Assembly (NCBI GenBank): GCA_012839185.1
Contig: DUNU01000003.1
Location: 1-64,000 of the forward strand
Direction: 5' to 3'
Length of the DNA stretch: 64,000 nt
Source: Clostridiales bacterium
Lineage (GTDB): Bacteria; Bacillota; Clostridia; Oscillospirales; Acutalibacteraceae
Both the position numbers and the translations under genes were made by a program. The notes beneath the pieces are model-generated. The model was given only the letters and a program-made list of their open reading frames with translations. It ran no database searches and was not told the origin of the DNA. Below are positions 44,307-54,692 of the stretch, piece after piece. The first letter of the stretch is position 1; each line of letters begins with the position of its first letter.

Positions 44307-45167
44307 ATGAACGAAACAATACTAAAATTTGAAGATGTATATTATGCTTATGAAGGTGACGAGGGAGAAACTCTCCCCAATGCCGTTGATGGAGTAAGCT
44401 TTGAAATTAATAAAGGTGAATTTGTTGCAATATTAGGTCATAACGGATCGGGGAAATCTACTGTAGCTAAACTTACCAATGCGATGCTTGTCCCTCAAAA
44501 AGGCAAAATATTTGTAAAGGAATATGATACATCAGTAGAAGACAATGAGTTAAAAATCCGCACAACTGTCGGAATTGTAATGCAGAACCCTGATAATCAG
44601 ATTGTTGCTACAATTGTTGAAGAAGATGTCGCATTCGGACCTGAAAATTTAGGTGTGCCGCAAAAGGAACTTCGCACTCGTGTCGACAATGCACTTAAAT
44701 TAGTTGGTATGTACGAGTATAAAGACTATGAACCTCATAAATTATCCGGCGGACAAAAACAACGTATTGCTATTGCGGGTGTAATAGCAATGCAAACAGA
44801 ATGTATTGTCTTTGATGAACCAACCGCAATGCTTGATCCAAAAGGCAGAAAAGAAGTTTTAGCAGCAATTCATGATCTTCGTCAAAAAGGCTATACAATA
44901 GTGCTTATTACGCACTTTATGGAAGAAGCAGTTGATGCCGATAAAATAATTGTAATGAATGACGGCAAAATTATACTGACCGGAACGCCCAAGGAAGTGT
45001 TTACTCAAAGTGATTTGCTTTATGAATGCGACCTCGCAGTTCCTCAAGTGACTTTGCTTTCCAAAGCTATTAAGAATAACGGAATAAATATGCCCGATGA
45101 TATATTAACAACTGACGAGTTTATCAATGCCTTTACGGCAAATATTAAACAAAAGCGAAAATTATAA
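44307..45167 (+). CDS. ecfA1: ECF transporter ATPase EcfA1
   Basis: The 286-residue ABC ATPase has Walker A 'ILGHNGSGKSTVAKL', 'GIVMQNPDNQIVATIVEEDV' (Q-loop with the DNQ typical of ECF ATPases), signature 'KLSGGQKQRIAIAG' and Walker B 'CIVFDEPTAMLDPKG'. With EcfA2 and EcfT it energises vitamin or metal uptake through separate S components, none of which is in this window. It overlaps ecfA2 by one base. Confidence 0.95.
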   Translation: MNETILKFEDVYYAYEGDEGETLPNAVDGVSFEINKGEFVAILGHNGSGKSTVAKLTNAMLVPQKGKIFVKEYDTSVEDNELKIRTTVGIVMQNPDNQIVATIVEEDVAFGPENLGVPQKELRTRVDNALKLVGMYEYKDYEPHKLSGGQKQRIAIAGVIAMQTECIVFDEPTAMLDPKGRKEVLAAIHDLRQKGYTIVLITHFMEEAVDADKIIVMNDGKIILTGTPKEVFTQSDLLYECDLAVPQVTLLSKAIKNNGINMPDDILTTDEFINAFTANIKQKRKL

Positions 45168-46024
45168 TGAGTGTAGTTATAAAGACTGAAAACATTTCAT
45201 ACATCTATGGAGAAGGCACGCCATTTGAAATCCGTGCATTAGATGATGTAAGTGTAAATATAGAGAGTAGCAAAATTGTTGCTCTTATCGGACATACCGG
45301 TTCTGGGAAATCAACATTAATCCAACATCTTAATGCTCTTCTTAAGCCCGACAGCGGTCGTGTATTGTTTGACAATAAAGATATCAACGAATCAAAGAAA
45401 ACCGCATATGATATAAAATTCAAAGTCGGCTTGTGTTTTCAATATCCCGAATATCAATTGTTTGAAAGTACAGTATTTGAAGATATTGCATTCGGCCCGA
45501 AAAACATGAAGCTTCCAAAAGAAGAAATAGAGAAAAGAGTTATAAGATCTTGCCGCTTTGTTGGTCTCGGAGATCAATTCCTTAACAAATCTCCCTTTGA
45601 TTTGTCCGGAGGCGAAAAAAGAAGAGTCGCAATTGCAGGCATTATTGCAATGGAACCTGAAGTTTTAATACTCGATGAACCTACTGCCGGTCTTGATCCG
45701 CAAGGAAAAGAACAAATTAAAAGACTTATTGTTGATTATGCAAAAAAGACCGGAAGAACTGTTATTATTGTTTCTCACAGCATGGAAGATGTTGCTGAGA
45801 TAGCAGAAAAAATAATAGTTATGAATAAGGCAAAAGTTTCAATGTGCGGTACAGTAGATGAAGTATTCTCTCGTGCCGATGAACTTATTGCCATGAGTCT
45901 TAATATTCCGCAAGTTACATATATTTGCAATGAATTAAGGAATCAAGGTTATGATATACCAGCCGGCATCTATACTTTCGACGCAGCGGTTGCAGTACTT
46001 ACCAAATTAGGGAAGGGGAAATAA
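45167..46024 (+). CDS. ecfA2: ECF transporter ATPase EcfA2
   Basis: The 285-residue partner ATPase has Walker A 'LIGHTGSGKSTLIQHLNALL', Q-loop 'LCFQYPEYQLFESTVFEDIAFGP', signature 'FDLSGGEKRRVAIAG' and Walker B 'VLILDEPTAGLDPQG'. It forms a heterodimer with EcfA1. Confidence 0.95.
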   Translation: MSVVIKTENISYIYGEGTPFEIRALDDVSVNIESSKIVALIGHTGSGKSTLIQHLNALLKPDSGRVLFDNKDINESKKTAYDIKFKVGLCFQYPEYQLFESTVFEDIAFGPKNMKLPKEEIEKRVIRSCRFVGLGDQFLNKSPFDLSGGEKRRVAIAGIIAMEPEVLILDEPTAGLDPQGKEQIKRLIVDYAKKTGRTVIIVSHSMEDVAEIAEKIIVMNKAKVSMCGTVDEVFSRADELIAMSLNIPQVTYICNELRNQGYDIPAGIYTFDAAVAVLTKLGKGK

Positions 46025-46840
46025 ATGATCAGAGATATAACAATAGGTCAATATTTCCCGACCGGCTCATTTTTGCATAAATTAGATCCACGTTCAAAAA
46101 TTATTTTAGTTCTTTGCTATTTGGTGCTGATATTCGCTTGCAGAAACTTTTTTGGCTTGGGTTTAATTGTAACATTAACGCTCCTTTTTGTGGCTGTATC
46201 GAAGGTATCATTCAAGCTTATCTTCAAAGGTTTAAAATCCATTGTTCTGATTATTATTTTTACATCTCTTTTGCAGTTATTTTATAATGACAAGGGAGAT
46301 ATATTATTAGAATTTTGGAAGATAAAAATCACAACCGGCGGTGTTTTTACAGCTATTTTTATGGCAGTAAGAATTTGTTGTCTAATTCTTGTAAGTTCTT
46401 TATTAACATACACGACAAGCCCAACACTTTTGACTGATGCAATAGAACGTCTTTTATCTCCTCTGAATAAAATACACGTGCCTGTTCATACATTGGCAAT
46501 GATGATGACCATAGCATTACGATTTATTCCTACTTTAATCGAAGAAATTGACCACATTATGTCTGCACAGAAGGCTCGCGGTGCATCATTGGACACAGGA
46601 AGTCTGACTGAAAGAGCAAAAGCACTGATACCAATCTTCGTCCCATTGTTTATTAATTCTTTTAGACGAGCATTTGATTTGGCATTTGCAATGGAATGTC
46701 GTTGTTATCACGGCGGAGCAGGCAGAACGCGGTTAAGAGTTATGAAATTAGGTTATCGTGATGCGATTGCTTTTGCTGTTACAACTATTGCTATTGTCGG
46801 TGTCATATTATTTAACATCTTTTTCAAATCTGTAATATGA
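46025..46840 (+). CDS. ecfT: ECF transporter transmembrane coupling protein EcfT
   Basis: The 271-residue membrane protein starts 'IGQYFPTGSFLHKLDPRSKI', typical for EcfT, and carries the Ala-Arg-Gly coupling motifs 'AQKARGASLDTG' and 'MECRCYHGGAGRTRL' that contact the ATPases. About five membrane helices. The ATG follows the ecfA2 stop directly; its end overlaps truA by four bases (ATGA). Confidence 0.95.
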   Translation: MIRDITIGQYFPTGSFLHKLDPRSKIILVLCYLVLIFACRNFFGLGLIVTLTLLFVAVSKVSFKLIFKGLKSIVLIIIFTSLLQLFYNDKGDILLEFWKIKITTGGVFTAIFMAVRICCLILVSSLLTYTTSPTLLTDAIERLLSPLNKIHVPVHTLAMMMTIALRFIPTLIEEIDHIMSAQKARGASLDTGSLTERAKALIPIFVPLFINSFRRAFDLAFAMECRCYHGGAGRTRLRVMKLGYRDAIAFAVTTIAIVGVILFNIFFKSVI

Positions 46841-47589
46841 GAAATATTTTACTGAAAATTGCTTATTCTGGAGTAAATTACCATGGATGGCAAATTCAAG
46901 ACAATGCAGGCACTGTTCAGGCAAGGATTCAATCTGCTGCTTATGATATATTTGGATATTGTCCTGATATTAAGGCGTGTTCTCGTACTGATACAGGTGT
47001 ACACGCAAATGAATTTGCTTTGAATTTCAAAACGGATTCCAATATTTCTATTGAAAAAATTCCTGATGCATTTAATCATTTTTTACCAAATGATATTCGT
47101 GTATTTTCAGCTGAAACAGTAAATATTGATTTTCATGCAAGATATGACTGTCTAGGAAAAGAATATAAATATATCTTTCTAAATTCAAAATATGATGATC
47201 CGTTTCGTGTGGGGTTGGTAACAAAATATCCATATCCTATAGATGTTGAAAAACTTAATCTTGCATCTAAGCATTTTATCGGTACACATGATTTTTCAAG
47301 TTTTTGTGCAAGCGGTAGTTCAGTAGAAAACCACATCCGTACTATTTTCAACTCAAAAGTTGAAAGAAACGAAAATGATGTAATATTTATAATTTCAGGA
47401 AACGGATTTTTATACAATATGGTTCGCATTATGGCAGGAACATTACTTGCCGTTAATGAGAATAAAATTCAGGCGGATGAAATTCCTGATATTATCCTAT
47501 CAAAAAACAGAAACAAAGCCGGAATTACAGCTCCTCCGCACGGCTTATATCTAAATAAAGTATTTTATAATGAGGAGGAAATCGTGTGA
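46837..47589 (+). CDS. truA: tRNA pseudouridine synthase A
   Basis: The 250-residue enzyme makes pseudouridine at positions 38-40 of tRNA anticodon arms. Motifs are 'ILLKIAYSGVNYHGWQIQ', the catalytic Asp in 'ACSRTDTGVHANEF', 'DFHARYDCLGKEYKYI' and 'NMVRIMAGTLL'. It follows ecfA1-ecfA2-ecfT, the arrangement common in Firmicutes. Confidence 0.96.
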   Translation: MRNILLKIAYSGVNYHGWQIQDNAGTVQARIQSAAYDIFGYCPDIKACSRTDTGVHANEFALNFKTDSNISIEKIPDAFNHFLPNDIRVFSAETVNIDFHARYDCLGKEYKYIFLNSKYDDPFRVGLVTKYPYPIDVEKLNLASKHFIGTHDFSSFCASGSSVENHIRTIFNSKVERNENDVIFIISGNGFLYNMVRIMAGTLLAVNENKIQADEIPDIILSKNRNKAGITAPPHGLYLNKVFYNEEEIV

Positions 47590-48791
47590 AAACAAAGATA
47601 TTAAGAATTTTCATTGTATTAATATTTATTTCGGTTTCTGCCTTAATTATTTTTTTCGCTGTTGGCTTATATAAAGAACAAAATCCTGCTGAAACGAAAC
47701 CCAAGATAGTAAATTCAGACGAAAATAGAAAAGAAGTTATAGCTGATTCTATATTTTATGTATCAAACGATTCTGTTATTGATATGCAACCATACAAAAA
47801 TAAGATAATTATTCTCGCTAATTCAACGGTTGTATATCTTGATGAAGACGGAGAATCATCTGTAAATAAGCATAATTACGCAAATCCTGCTGTTGAAATA
47901 TATAAATCAAACGTATTGCTGTATGACAGAGGAGGTACGCATTATCGGGTTGAGAATGAAAACGGTATACTATTTGAATATGAAAGTGAGTATCCTATAT
48001 ACTGTGCGACACTATACAAGAACAACATCGCGTTGTCAACAGACAGTGAAAATGCAAACAGTTACATAAATGTCCATAATTTCAGAAATGAAACAATATT
48101 TTCCGCTAATATAGTAGAACAGTATGTTATAAAAATTTCATTCATCAATTCCGATACGATTGCAGTTTCAGCTGTTTGCACCAAAGACGCTCGTATATAT
48201 TCTATTATCAGAGTTTATGAATTTGATTATGCAAGTGAATTATTTACTGAAACATTTTTTGATGAAACAATTATTGATATTTTTGCAAAAAATAAGAATC
48301 ATATAAACCTTATTTCTGACACTGCTTTTTCTCAATATGACTATAAAAAGGACGTAGTCAATACTTTTGATACTCATTCAGGCGTGTTATTGAGAGCAAT
48401 AGTTGCTACATCTGATTATTCCCGTATCGGTTTGCTTACAAGTCATTATACAAATACGGAGAATGAAACTCTTGATATTTTTAAAAGAAATGGTGATTTG
48501 CTGACATCAGTTGTATTCCTAACTAATATTAAAAGCATCTCAAATAATGATAAGTATATTATAGTAAATTTCGGTAATTATTCCAAACATTATACTTTTT
48601 CAGGAGAATATGTCGGTTCAGTTTCATTTAACTGGGGGCAGACAAAAAGTATTGTATCGGGCTCAAAAGTATATCTGCTTTCTCAGAATAATATATACGT
48701 ATTTAATGTTCGCGGAGAATATATTATGGTTGACTATCAACCGGAACCCCCAACGATAATAGAAGGAAATGAAGAAGGTGTAACCGATTGA
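47586..48791 (+). CDS. DUF5711-like membrane-anchored protein
   Basis: The 401-residue protein has an N-terminal membrane helix (~7-27) and an extracellular beta-rich region with repeated hydrophobic strands, suggesting a beta-propeller-like fold; it fits the uncharacterised DUF5711 type found in clostridia. It ends with a short Pro/Glu tail. It starts with GTG overlapping the truA stop (GTGA) behind GAGGAGGAAATC, and its own end overlaps the CvpA-like gene (TTGA). Function unknown; translational coupling suggests a link to the envelope genes that follow. Confidence 0.7.
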   Translation: MKTKILRIFIVLIFISVSALIIFFAVGLYKEQNPAETKPKIVNSDENRKEVIADSIFYVSNDSVIDMQPYKNKIIILANSTVVYLDEDGESSVNKHNYANPAVEIYKSNVLLYDRGGTHYRVENENGILFEYESEYPIYCATLYKNNIALSTDSENANSYINVHNFRNETIFSANIVEQYVIKISFINSDTIAVSAVCTKDARIYSIIRVYEFDYASELFTETFFDETIIDIFAKNKNHINLISDTAFSQYDYKKDVVNTFDTHSGVLLRAIVATSDYSRIGLLTSHYTNTENETLDIFKRNGDLLTSVVFLTNIKSISNNDKYIIVNFGNYSKHYTFSGEYVGSVSFNWGQTKSIVSGSKVYLLSQNNIYVFNVRGEYIMVDYQPEPPTIIEGNEEGVTD

Positions 48792-49471
48792 ATTACATAG
48801 TTGACATTGCATTAATACTTTTTTATTTGGTAATTGTAATAGTCGGCATTAAACGAGGACTTTTCAAATCACTTATGGATATGTTTGCTTTCTTAGCAAG
48901 CATAACGATTGCAACGATTATTGCCAAACTTCTCGCTCAACCGTTTTATGATGCCGTTCTTCATGATATTGTAACTAATGTAATTATTGAAGCGTTACCT
49001 GAGGATTTAAGAATTTTATCCGGCACAGGAGCAGACTCCCTTATTTCTTATCTTCCCGAACAACTTGCGCTATTAATTACAACATTTAAGTTTGACAGCT
49101 TGCTTGCGGGTATAGTTTTACCGGATGTAACTTTGACTATCTCTAATATTGAGCAGGCATATATCGCTCCTGTCATTATCAGATTGGTTGAATCAGTAAT
49201 GACAATCATATTTTTCTTTTTGATAAGAATTATACTTAAAATTGTAACACATTTAGTCAGCGGATTAATAAAAAAGACCGTCCTTAAAAAGGTAGATATG
49301 AGCTTAGGCGGTGTATTTGCAGCATTGAAAGGTATATTAAGTGTTGGCATAGTGTCAATAATACTTGTGCTTATTTCACTTTTATTTAAAGATACAACTT
49401 TTGCAAAGAGTATTGAGTTATCAAGAATTTGTTCAATTGTAACGGCTTTTGCTCAAAATATAATTTCATAG
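48788..49471 (+). CDS. CvpA family membrane protein
   Basis: The 227-residue protein has four or five membrane helices with the CvpA pattern ('IVDIALILFYLVIVIVGIKRG' then 'SLMDMFAFLASI'). CvpA-type proteins are linked to envelope homeostasis and, in E. coli, colicin V production; the molecular role is not established. A TTG start at 48788 overlaps the preceding stop and has GAAGGTG upstream. Confidence 0.8.
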   Translation: MNYIVDIALILFYLVIVIVGIKRGLFKSLMDMFAFLASITIATIIAKLLAQPFYDAVLHDIVTNVIIEALPEDLRILSGTGADSLISYLPEQLALLITTFKFDSLLAGIVLPDVTLTISNIEQAYIAPVIIRLVESVMTIIFFFLIRIILKIVTHLVSGLIKKTVLKKVDMSLGGVFAALKGILSVGIVSIILVLISLLFKDTTFAKSIELSRICSIVTAFAQNIIS

Positions 49472-49481
49472 GAGAATTACT

Positions 49482-50132
49482 ATGGCTGAAAAAAAAGAAG
49501 ATGCACTATTTTCAAAAATTTGGACAATTCCAAATTTAATAACATTTGTTCGCATACTGTTAATTCCTGTATTTGCAGTATTGTTTGTCAAAGCAAGTCC
49601 CGAAAATAATTATATTGTATATTCAATAATTATTCTTATTATTTCCGGTTTAACGGATTTATTTGATGGGAAAATCGCAAGAAGATTTAATCAAATCAGT
49701 CCATTGGGGAAAGTTCTCGATCCTCTCGCTGATAAACTGACACAGATTACTATCGCTATCCTGCTTTTCATTAAGTTCCGTGCTTGTGACGATTCAACGA
49801 TGAAAGCATTTAGTTGGGTATTCTTATTTTTCTTACTCAAAGAAGCGATTATGGTTATCGGTAGCGTTATTATGCTTTTAATCGGCCTGCGTCCCGGAGC
49901 AGCAGAAATCTATGGCAAAGTAGCAACGTTTGTATTTTACGCCGTAATGATTATGGTTATTACATTTGGTCCGGAAATCGGTGCTGTTACAATGTATTAT
50001 CCGAATTTGGTATTACCAAAAAGCGTCATGATGATTCTTGTTATTATCTCTGCAATACTTACTTTCATTGCCTTGTGTAGCTATATTCCCGGAACAATTA
50101 AACTTTTCAAAGAAAGAAAAAACAACAAATAA
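49482..50132 (+). CDS. pgsA: CDP-diacylglycerol-glycerol-3-phosphate 3-phosphatidyltransferase
   Basis: The 216-residue membrane enzyme has the CDP-alcohol phosphotransferase motif in 'DLFDGKIARRFNQISPLGKVLDPLADK' (pattern DG-x2-AR-x8-G-x3-D-x3-D) and opens with 'IPNLITFVRILLIPVFAVL', typical for PgsA. It makes phosphatidylglycerol phosphate. It lies between the CvpA-like and ClpE-like genes with short gaps. Confidence 0.94.
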   Translation: MAEKKEDALFSKIWTIPNLITFVRILLIPVFAVLFVKASPENNYIVYSIIILIISGLTDLFDGKIARRFNQISPLGKVLDPLADKLTQITIAILLFIKFRACDDSTMKAFSWVFLFFLLKEAIMVIGSVIMLLIGLRPGAAEIYGKVATFVFYAVMIMVITFGPEIGAVTMYYPNLVLPKSVMMILVIISAILTFIALCSYIPGTIKLFKERKNNK

Positions 50133-50149
50133 ACTAAAGGAAACAAAAT

Positions 50150-52453
50150 ATGGAAAAAATAATGTGTGCCCGTTGCAATAAACGCAGAGCCGTGATATTT
50201 GTTTCACGCCCCGGTCAAGAAAAGCAAGAGGGTTATTGCATAAAATGTGCCTCGGAACTTAATATAGGTCCGGTACAACAAATAATGAAACAATTCGGCA
50301 TTTCCGAAGATGATTATGAAGACATCTCCGATACAATGGAAGATGTTATGGACAATTTAGGTGACGGATTTGTACCCGGCGGTGTTTCAAATATGCCCTT
50401 ATTTGGTGGAATTATAGCACCTAAAGACAGTAGCGGGGAAGATGTTGCAGATAAAAAAGCTCGTAATAAGAGCAAAAACGAAGAATCTCCTGAAGCTGGT
50501 AGTAAGAAAAAGCATAGAAAAAGAAATCAACGTGTTACCGACAGAAATGCACTGAATATGTACTGTGCTGATTTAACTGCAAAAGCAAAAGCAGGGAAGA
50601 TTGATGCAATTATCGGCCGAGAAGAAGAGATTTATAGAATGACTCAAATTCTTTGTCGGCGTACTAAAAATAATCCCTGCCTTATTGGCGAACCCGGTGT
50701 GGGTAAAACAGCTGTTGCAGAAGGTCTTGCACTTCGTATTGCCAGCAAAGATGTCCCTGCAAAGCTTCAAGATAAAGAGATATTTATGCTCGATATGACC
50801 GCTCTTGTTGCCGGTACGCAATTCAGAGGTCAGTTTGAGAGCAGAATTAAGAAATTAATAGATGAGATTAAAAAAGAGGGAAATATTATCCTCTTCATTG
50901 ATGAAGTTCATCAGCTTGTCGGTGCTGGTGATGCTGAAGGCGGCATGAATGCTGCAAACATCTTAAAACCGGCATTGTCTCGTGGTGAAATTCAGGTTAT
51001 CGGAGCGACAACTTTTAATGAGTATCGTAAAAATATTGAAAAAGATGCTGCACTTGAACGCCGTTTTCAGCCTATCAAAGTCGAAGAGCCTTCCATTGCT
51101 CAAACATACGAAATTCTAAAGGGAATCAAGTCATATTATGAAAACTTCCACAAGGTTGAAATTTCTGATGAACTCCTTTATAAAACTGTAACTTGGTCAG
51201 AAAGATATATTAATGACAGATTCTTGCCCGATAAAGCTATAGACCTTTTAGACGAAGCTTGTACAAGTGCAAATCTACGAAATAAAGCCATCAGTGATTA
51301 TGAATTAAGCCTTCTTGATATTGAGGACTTAAAAGCTGATGAAGAAGAAATCAGTACTTCCAAAGAACCTGATTTTGAACGTTTGGCTCAGATTCGTACT
51401 GAATTATTGAACCTTGAAACTTTAAGTAATGAGCTAAAAGAAAAAGCATCAGATAATGCAGTTTTAGAAGAGGATATTGCAAGAGTAATTGAACTTTGGA
51501 CAGGTATCCCAGCGAAAAAAGTTATCGACTCCGATATTCAGAGACTTAAGGATTTAGAAAAACATCTCAAAGCCAGAATTATTGGGCAAGATGAGGCAGT
51601 TGAAGCAGTTTCAGCTGCAATAAAGAGAACGAGAATACAGCTTTCTATTGTAAAACGCCCTGCTTCATTTATATTTGTCGGTTCAACCGGTGTCGGCAAA
51701 ACCGAACTTGTAAAACAGCTTGCAAATGAACTTTTTGATACTCCTGAAACTCTTATTCGTCTTGACATGAGCGAGTTTATGGAGAAACATAGTGTATCAA
51801 GAATTATCGGTTCTCCGCCCGGATATGTCGGCTATGACGAAGCAGGTCAGCTCACTGAGAAAGTTCGAAGAAAACCATATTCTGTTGTTCTCTTTGATGA
51901 AATTGAAAAAGCTCATCCCGATGTGCTTAATATCCTCCTTCAAATATTGGATGAAGGAAAAATCTCTGATGCACAAGGCAGAACAGTTAATTTTGCAAAT
52001 ACTGTCATTATTATGACATCAAATGCCGGCAGCAACATAAAAGAAGGAGCAATTGGTTTTGCAAAGGATAAGAAAGACAGCAACCGCGAAAAGAAGATTA
52101 AAGCACTTTCTTCCTTCCTCAGACCTGAATTTTTAGGTCGTGTTGATGAGATTGTTGTATTCAATGATCTTTCAAAAGAAGATTACGTTAAGATTGCAAA
52201 AATACTTATTGATGAATACCGACCTGCCCTAGATGAAAAGGGTATTAAACTTGATGTATCAGATGATGTATATGAATACATTGCCGAAAAGAGCGTGGAT
52301 GGTGTTCGAGGTGCTCGTGATGTAAGAAATTGCATTCGTAAGGAAATTGAAGATAAGATTGCCGATATTATTATTGAATCTTCACTTCCCGTTACAAGTC
52401 TTAAGTGTTCCATGAACAATGGAGAACTTGAAGTAATTTCAGTCAAGGAATAA
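50150..52453 (+). CDS. ClpE-like Clp/Hsp100 ATPase with N-terminal zinc finger
   Basis: The 767-residue protein has a four-Cys zinc finger (Cys 6, 9, 30, 33) in place of the double Clp-N domain, a charged linker, then two AAA+ modules. The first has Walker A '[17 protein letters not shown]' (~180) and '[14 protein letters not shown]'; a UVR/coiled-coil-type middle region follows (~410-450). The second has '[16 protein letters not shown]' (~510) and '[19 protein letters not shown]', and ends with a Clp D2-small domain. It unfolds proteins and probably feeds ClpP; no clear ClpP-binding loop was identified by eye. The finger plus ATPase layout matches ClpE rather than ClpC. No ctsR or mcsAB neighbours are present. 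Confidence 0.9.
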   Translation: MEKIMCARCNKRRAVIFVSRPGQEKQEGYCIKCASELNIGPVQQIMKQFGISEDDYEDISDTMEDVMDNLGDGFVPGGVSNMPLFGGIIAPKDSSGEDVADKKARNKSKNEESPEAGSKKKHRKRNQRVTDRNALNMYCADLTAKAKAGKIDAIIGREEEIYRMTQILCRRTKNNPCLIGEPGVGKTAVAEGLALRIASKDVPAKLQDKEIFMLDMTALVAGTQFRGQFESRIKKLIDEIKKEGNIILFIDEVHQLVGAGDAEGGMNAANILKPALSRGEIQVIGATTFNEYRKNIEKDAALERRFQPIKVEEPSIAQTYEILKGIKSYYENFHKVEISDELLYKTVTWSERYINDRFLPDKAIDLLDEACTSANLRNKAISDYELSLLDIEDLKADEEEISTSKEPDFERLAQIRTELLNLETLSNELKEKASDNAVLEEDIARVIELWTGIPAKKVIDSDIQRLKDLEKHLKARIIGQDEAVEAVSAAIKRTRIQLSIVKRPASFIFVGSTGVGKTELVKQLANELFDTPETLIRLDMSEFMEKHSVSRIIGSPPGYVGYDEAGQLTEKVRRKPYSVVLFDEIEKAHPDVLNILLQILDEGKISDAQGRTVNFANTVIIMTSNAGSNIKEGAIGFAKDKKDSNREKKIKALSSFLRPEFLGRVDEIVVFNDLSKEDYVKIAKILIDEYRPALDEKGIKLDVSDDVYEYIAEKSVDGVRGARDVRNCIRKEIEDKIADIIIESSLPVTSLKCSMNNGELEVISVKE

Positions 52454-52457
52454 AATT

Positions 52458-52489
52458 AAAGGTGGAACTTCAGAAGTTTCACCTTTTTT
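52458..52489 (+). terminator. Terminator after the ClpE-like gene
   Basis: AAAGGTGGAACTTC pairs with GAAGTTTCACCTTT (one G-U pair) and is followed by TTTTTT; it probably ends the long ruvC-to-clpE run. Confidence 0.85.
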
Positions 52490-52503
52490 GTATTATTGTA
52501 AAT

Positions 52504-52541
52504 TTTTATATAAAAATATCGCCCGATAGTCGGGCGATATT
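52504..52541 (-). terminator. Terminator of the EF-G-like gene
   Basis: On the minus strand, AATATCGCCCGA-N3-TCGGGCGATATT is followed by TTTATATAAAAATT; a perfect 12-bp stem 12 bases beyond the stop. Confidence 0.85.
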
Positions 52542-52552
52542 CTGAATTAAGA

Positions 52553-54607
52553 TTATTCCTCTTCTTCGCGAGCCTTTGCGTCAGCAATAACCATGTCTGC
52601 AACATCCTTCGGTGCATCTTCATAACGAGCAAAATCAAGAGAGAAGTAACCACGTCCCTGAGTTACTGAACGAAGATCGATTGCGAAGTCAGACATTGCT
52701 GCCATAGGAACTTCAGCTTCCAAAACCTGCATCTTTGGTTCATTTTCTACGGGACCCATACCGAGTACACGACCTCGACGTTTAGTAACACTACTCATTA
52801 TATCTCCAAGATTGTCGCCGGGCATATATGCTTTAAGTGTTCCGATAGGTTCAAGAATTGTAGGAGCAGCATTGGGAATAGCTGCCTTAAAAGCAAGAGA
52901 AGCAGCAGTTTTGAATGCCATTTCAGATGAGTCAACAGCATGATATGAACCATCATGTAGTGCAGCTTTAATACCGACCATCGGATAACCCGCAATAATA
53001 CCCTTTGCGATACACTCACGAAGCCCCTTTTCTACTGCAGGGAAGAAATTCTTTGGAACTGCACCGCCGACAACTTCGTCACTTGTAAATACAAAATCTT
53101 CTTCACCCATGTAAGGCTCAAAACGAATCCATACATCACCAAACTGACCATGACCGCCGGACTGCTTTTTGTGACGCCCCTGTGCATCGCTGACTTTTCT
53201 GATAGTTTCTCTATAAGCAACGCGAGGTACAACTAAATCAACATCTACACCGAACTTTGTCTTAAGTTTAGCAGAAACAACTTCAAGATGTTGTTCGCCT
53301 AACCCGGAAAGCACCTGTTCTCTTGTTTCTGTATTTGTAGCGAAATTGATTGTAGGATCTTCTTCCATGAGTCTTCTGAGAGAGGTCGCAACCTTTTCTT
53401 CTTCACCCTTCTTCTTAACCTTAACGGCCTTGAAAAGACATGGAGCCGAATAGTCAACACCGTCAAGTTCTACTATTTTCTTTTGAGAGCAAAGAGTATC
53501 GCCAGTCTTAGTTTCATCTAATTTGGTTATAACACCAATATCACCGGCATTTATGACATCAGCATCTTCCTGTTTGCCACCTTTGGAAATAATGAGCTTA
53601 CCAAAACGTTCTGTTTTTTCTGTTCGAGGGTTATATGCAGAGGCAGATGCTTCGAGTTTACCGCTAATAACTTTAAAGAAGGACATTTTCCCAACGAAGG
53701 GGTCAGCAATTGTCTTAAAACAAATAGCAGCAAGATCACCATTTTCATCAACAGGAAGGTCTTTTTCGCTTGCAGCATCAAGTGCTGAGGGTGCAAAACT
53801 TACAATACCGTGAAGAAGCAAATCGACAGCATCAAGATTAAGACCGGAGCATGCAAATACAGGATAAATATCACCGCTTGCGATACCGGCTTTAAGACCG
53901 TTGCGAATTTCATCAATAGTAAAAGGTTCCTCCATAAAGTACTTTTCCATAAGCTCTTCATCAGCATTTGCAATGGCTTCTGTAAATGCTGCCTGAAGCT
54001 CTTCAATATGGGCATCACCGTCAACAGAGAATTCAGATGCTTTGCCATTTGTATATGCAAAAGCCTTCCCTTCAACGAAATTATAATAACCTTTAACGTT
54101 ATCGCCATCCATAACGGGAACAACAATAGGACAAGTTTCAGCAGGGTATTCAGTTTTGATAGCTTCAAAAGTTCTGTAGAAATCAGCATGTTCAGCATCA
54201 CAGCGAGTAACCGCAAACATCTTTGCTATATTTCTCTTAGTGGCAGCTTTACATGCCTTTTCTGCACCAACTGCAAAATCGCCGCCGGCAGCAAGAACTA
54301 CTAATGCAGCGTCAGCTGCTCTCATCCCTTCAGCTACACCACCAGCAAAGTCAAAAAGACCGGGAGTGTCAATTATGTTAATCTTTGTACTTTTCCACTC
54401 AAGAGGAGCCATAGCTGTAGAAATGGATGTCCTCCTATCCTTTTCAATCGGATCATAATCCAAAATTGAGTTGCCATCAGCGACTTTTCCAAGCCTGTCA
54501 GAAGCACCTGCAAGGAATAGCATAGCTTCTGCAAGTGATGTTTTACCTGCACCGGCATGTCCGGCTAAACAGATATTGCGAATGTCTTTAGCGTAATAAA
54601 CTTTCAA
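52553..54607 (-). CDS. Elongation factor G-like GTPase
   Basis: The ~684-residue protein has all EF-G domains: a GTPase domain starting 'IRNICLAGHAGAGKTSLAEAML' (G1), 'IDTPGLFDFAGGVAEGMRAAD' (G3), domain II, and domains III-V ending with 'VTQGRGYFSLDFARYEDAP'. It belongs to the EF-G-like paralogue group (FusA2/EF-G-II type) rather than the canonical factor: G4 is 'VTRCD' where EF-G has NKxD, and G2 is poorly conserved. Its role in translation is not established. The TTG at 54607 is chosen: GGAGG lies eight bases upstream, whereas a TTG at 54622 contains that Shine-Dalgarno. A single gene with its own promoter and terminator. Confidence 0.9.
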   Translation of the reverse strand: MKVYYAKDIRNICLAGHAGAGKTSLAEAMLFLAGASDRLGKVADGNSILDYDPIEKDRRTSISTAMAPLEWKSTKINIIDTPGLFDFAGGVAEGMRAADAALVVLAAGGDFAVGAEKACKAATKRNIAKMFAVTRCDAEHADFYRTFEAIKTEYPAETCPIVVPVMDGDNVKGYYNFVEGKAFAYTNGKASEFSVDGDAHIEELQAAFTEAIANADEELMEKYFMEEPFTIDEIRNGLKAGIASGDIYPVFACSGLNLDAVDLLLHGIVSFAPSALDAASEKDLPVDENGDLAAICFKTIADPFVGKMSFFKVISGKLEASASAYNPRTEKTERFGKLIISKGGKQEDADVINAGDIGVITKLDETKTGDTLCSQKKIVELDGVDYSAPCLFKAVKVKKKGEEEKVATSLRRLMEEDPTINFATNTETREQVLSGLGEQHLEVVSAKLKTKFGVDVDLVVPRVAYRETIRKVSDAQGRHKKQSGGHGQFGDVWIRFEPYMGEEDFVFTSDEVVGGAVPKNFFPAVEKGLRECIAKGIIAGYPMVGIKAALHDGSYHAVDSSEMAFKTAASLAFKAAIPNAAPTILEPIGTLKAYMPGDNLGDIMSSVTKRRGRVLGMGPVENEPKMQVLEAEVPMAAMSDFAIDLRSVTQGRGYFSLDFARYEDAPKDVADMVIADAKAREEEE

Positions 54608-54692
54608 AATATTTTCCTCCAACTTTTATGTTTGAATTTATACTAATTTAATATTTGCCGAGTTTTTGAATTACAATAAACAAATCTAATAC

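Noticed and set aside
53810-54304. 164-residue open frame opposite the EF-G-like gene
   Set aside because: It is the complement of a well-conserved coding region, Cys/Phe-rich without known motifs; a shadow frame.
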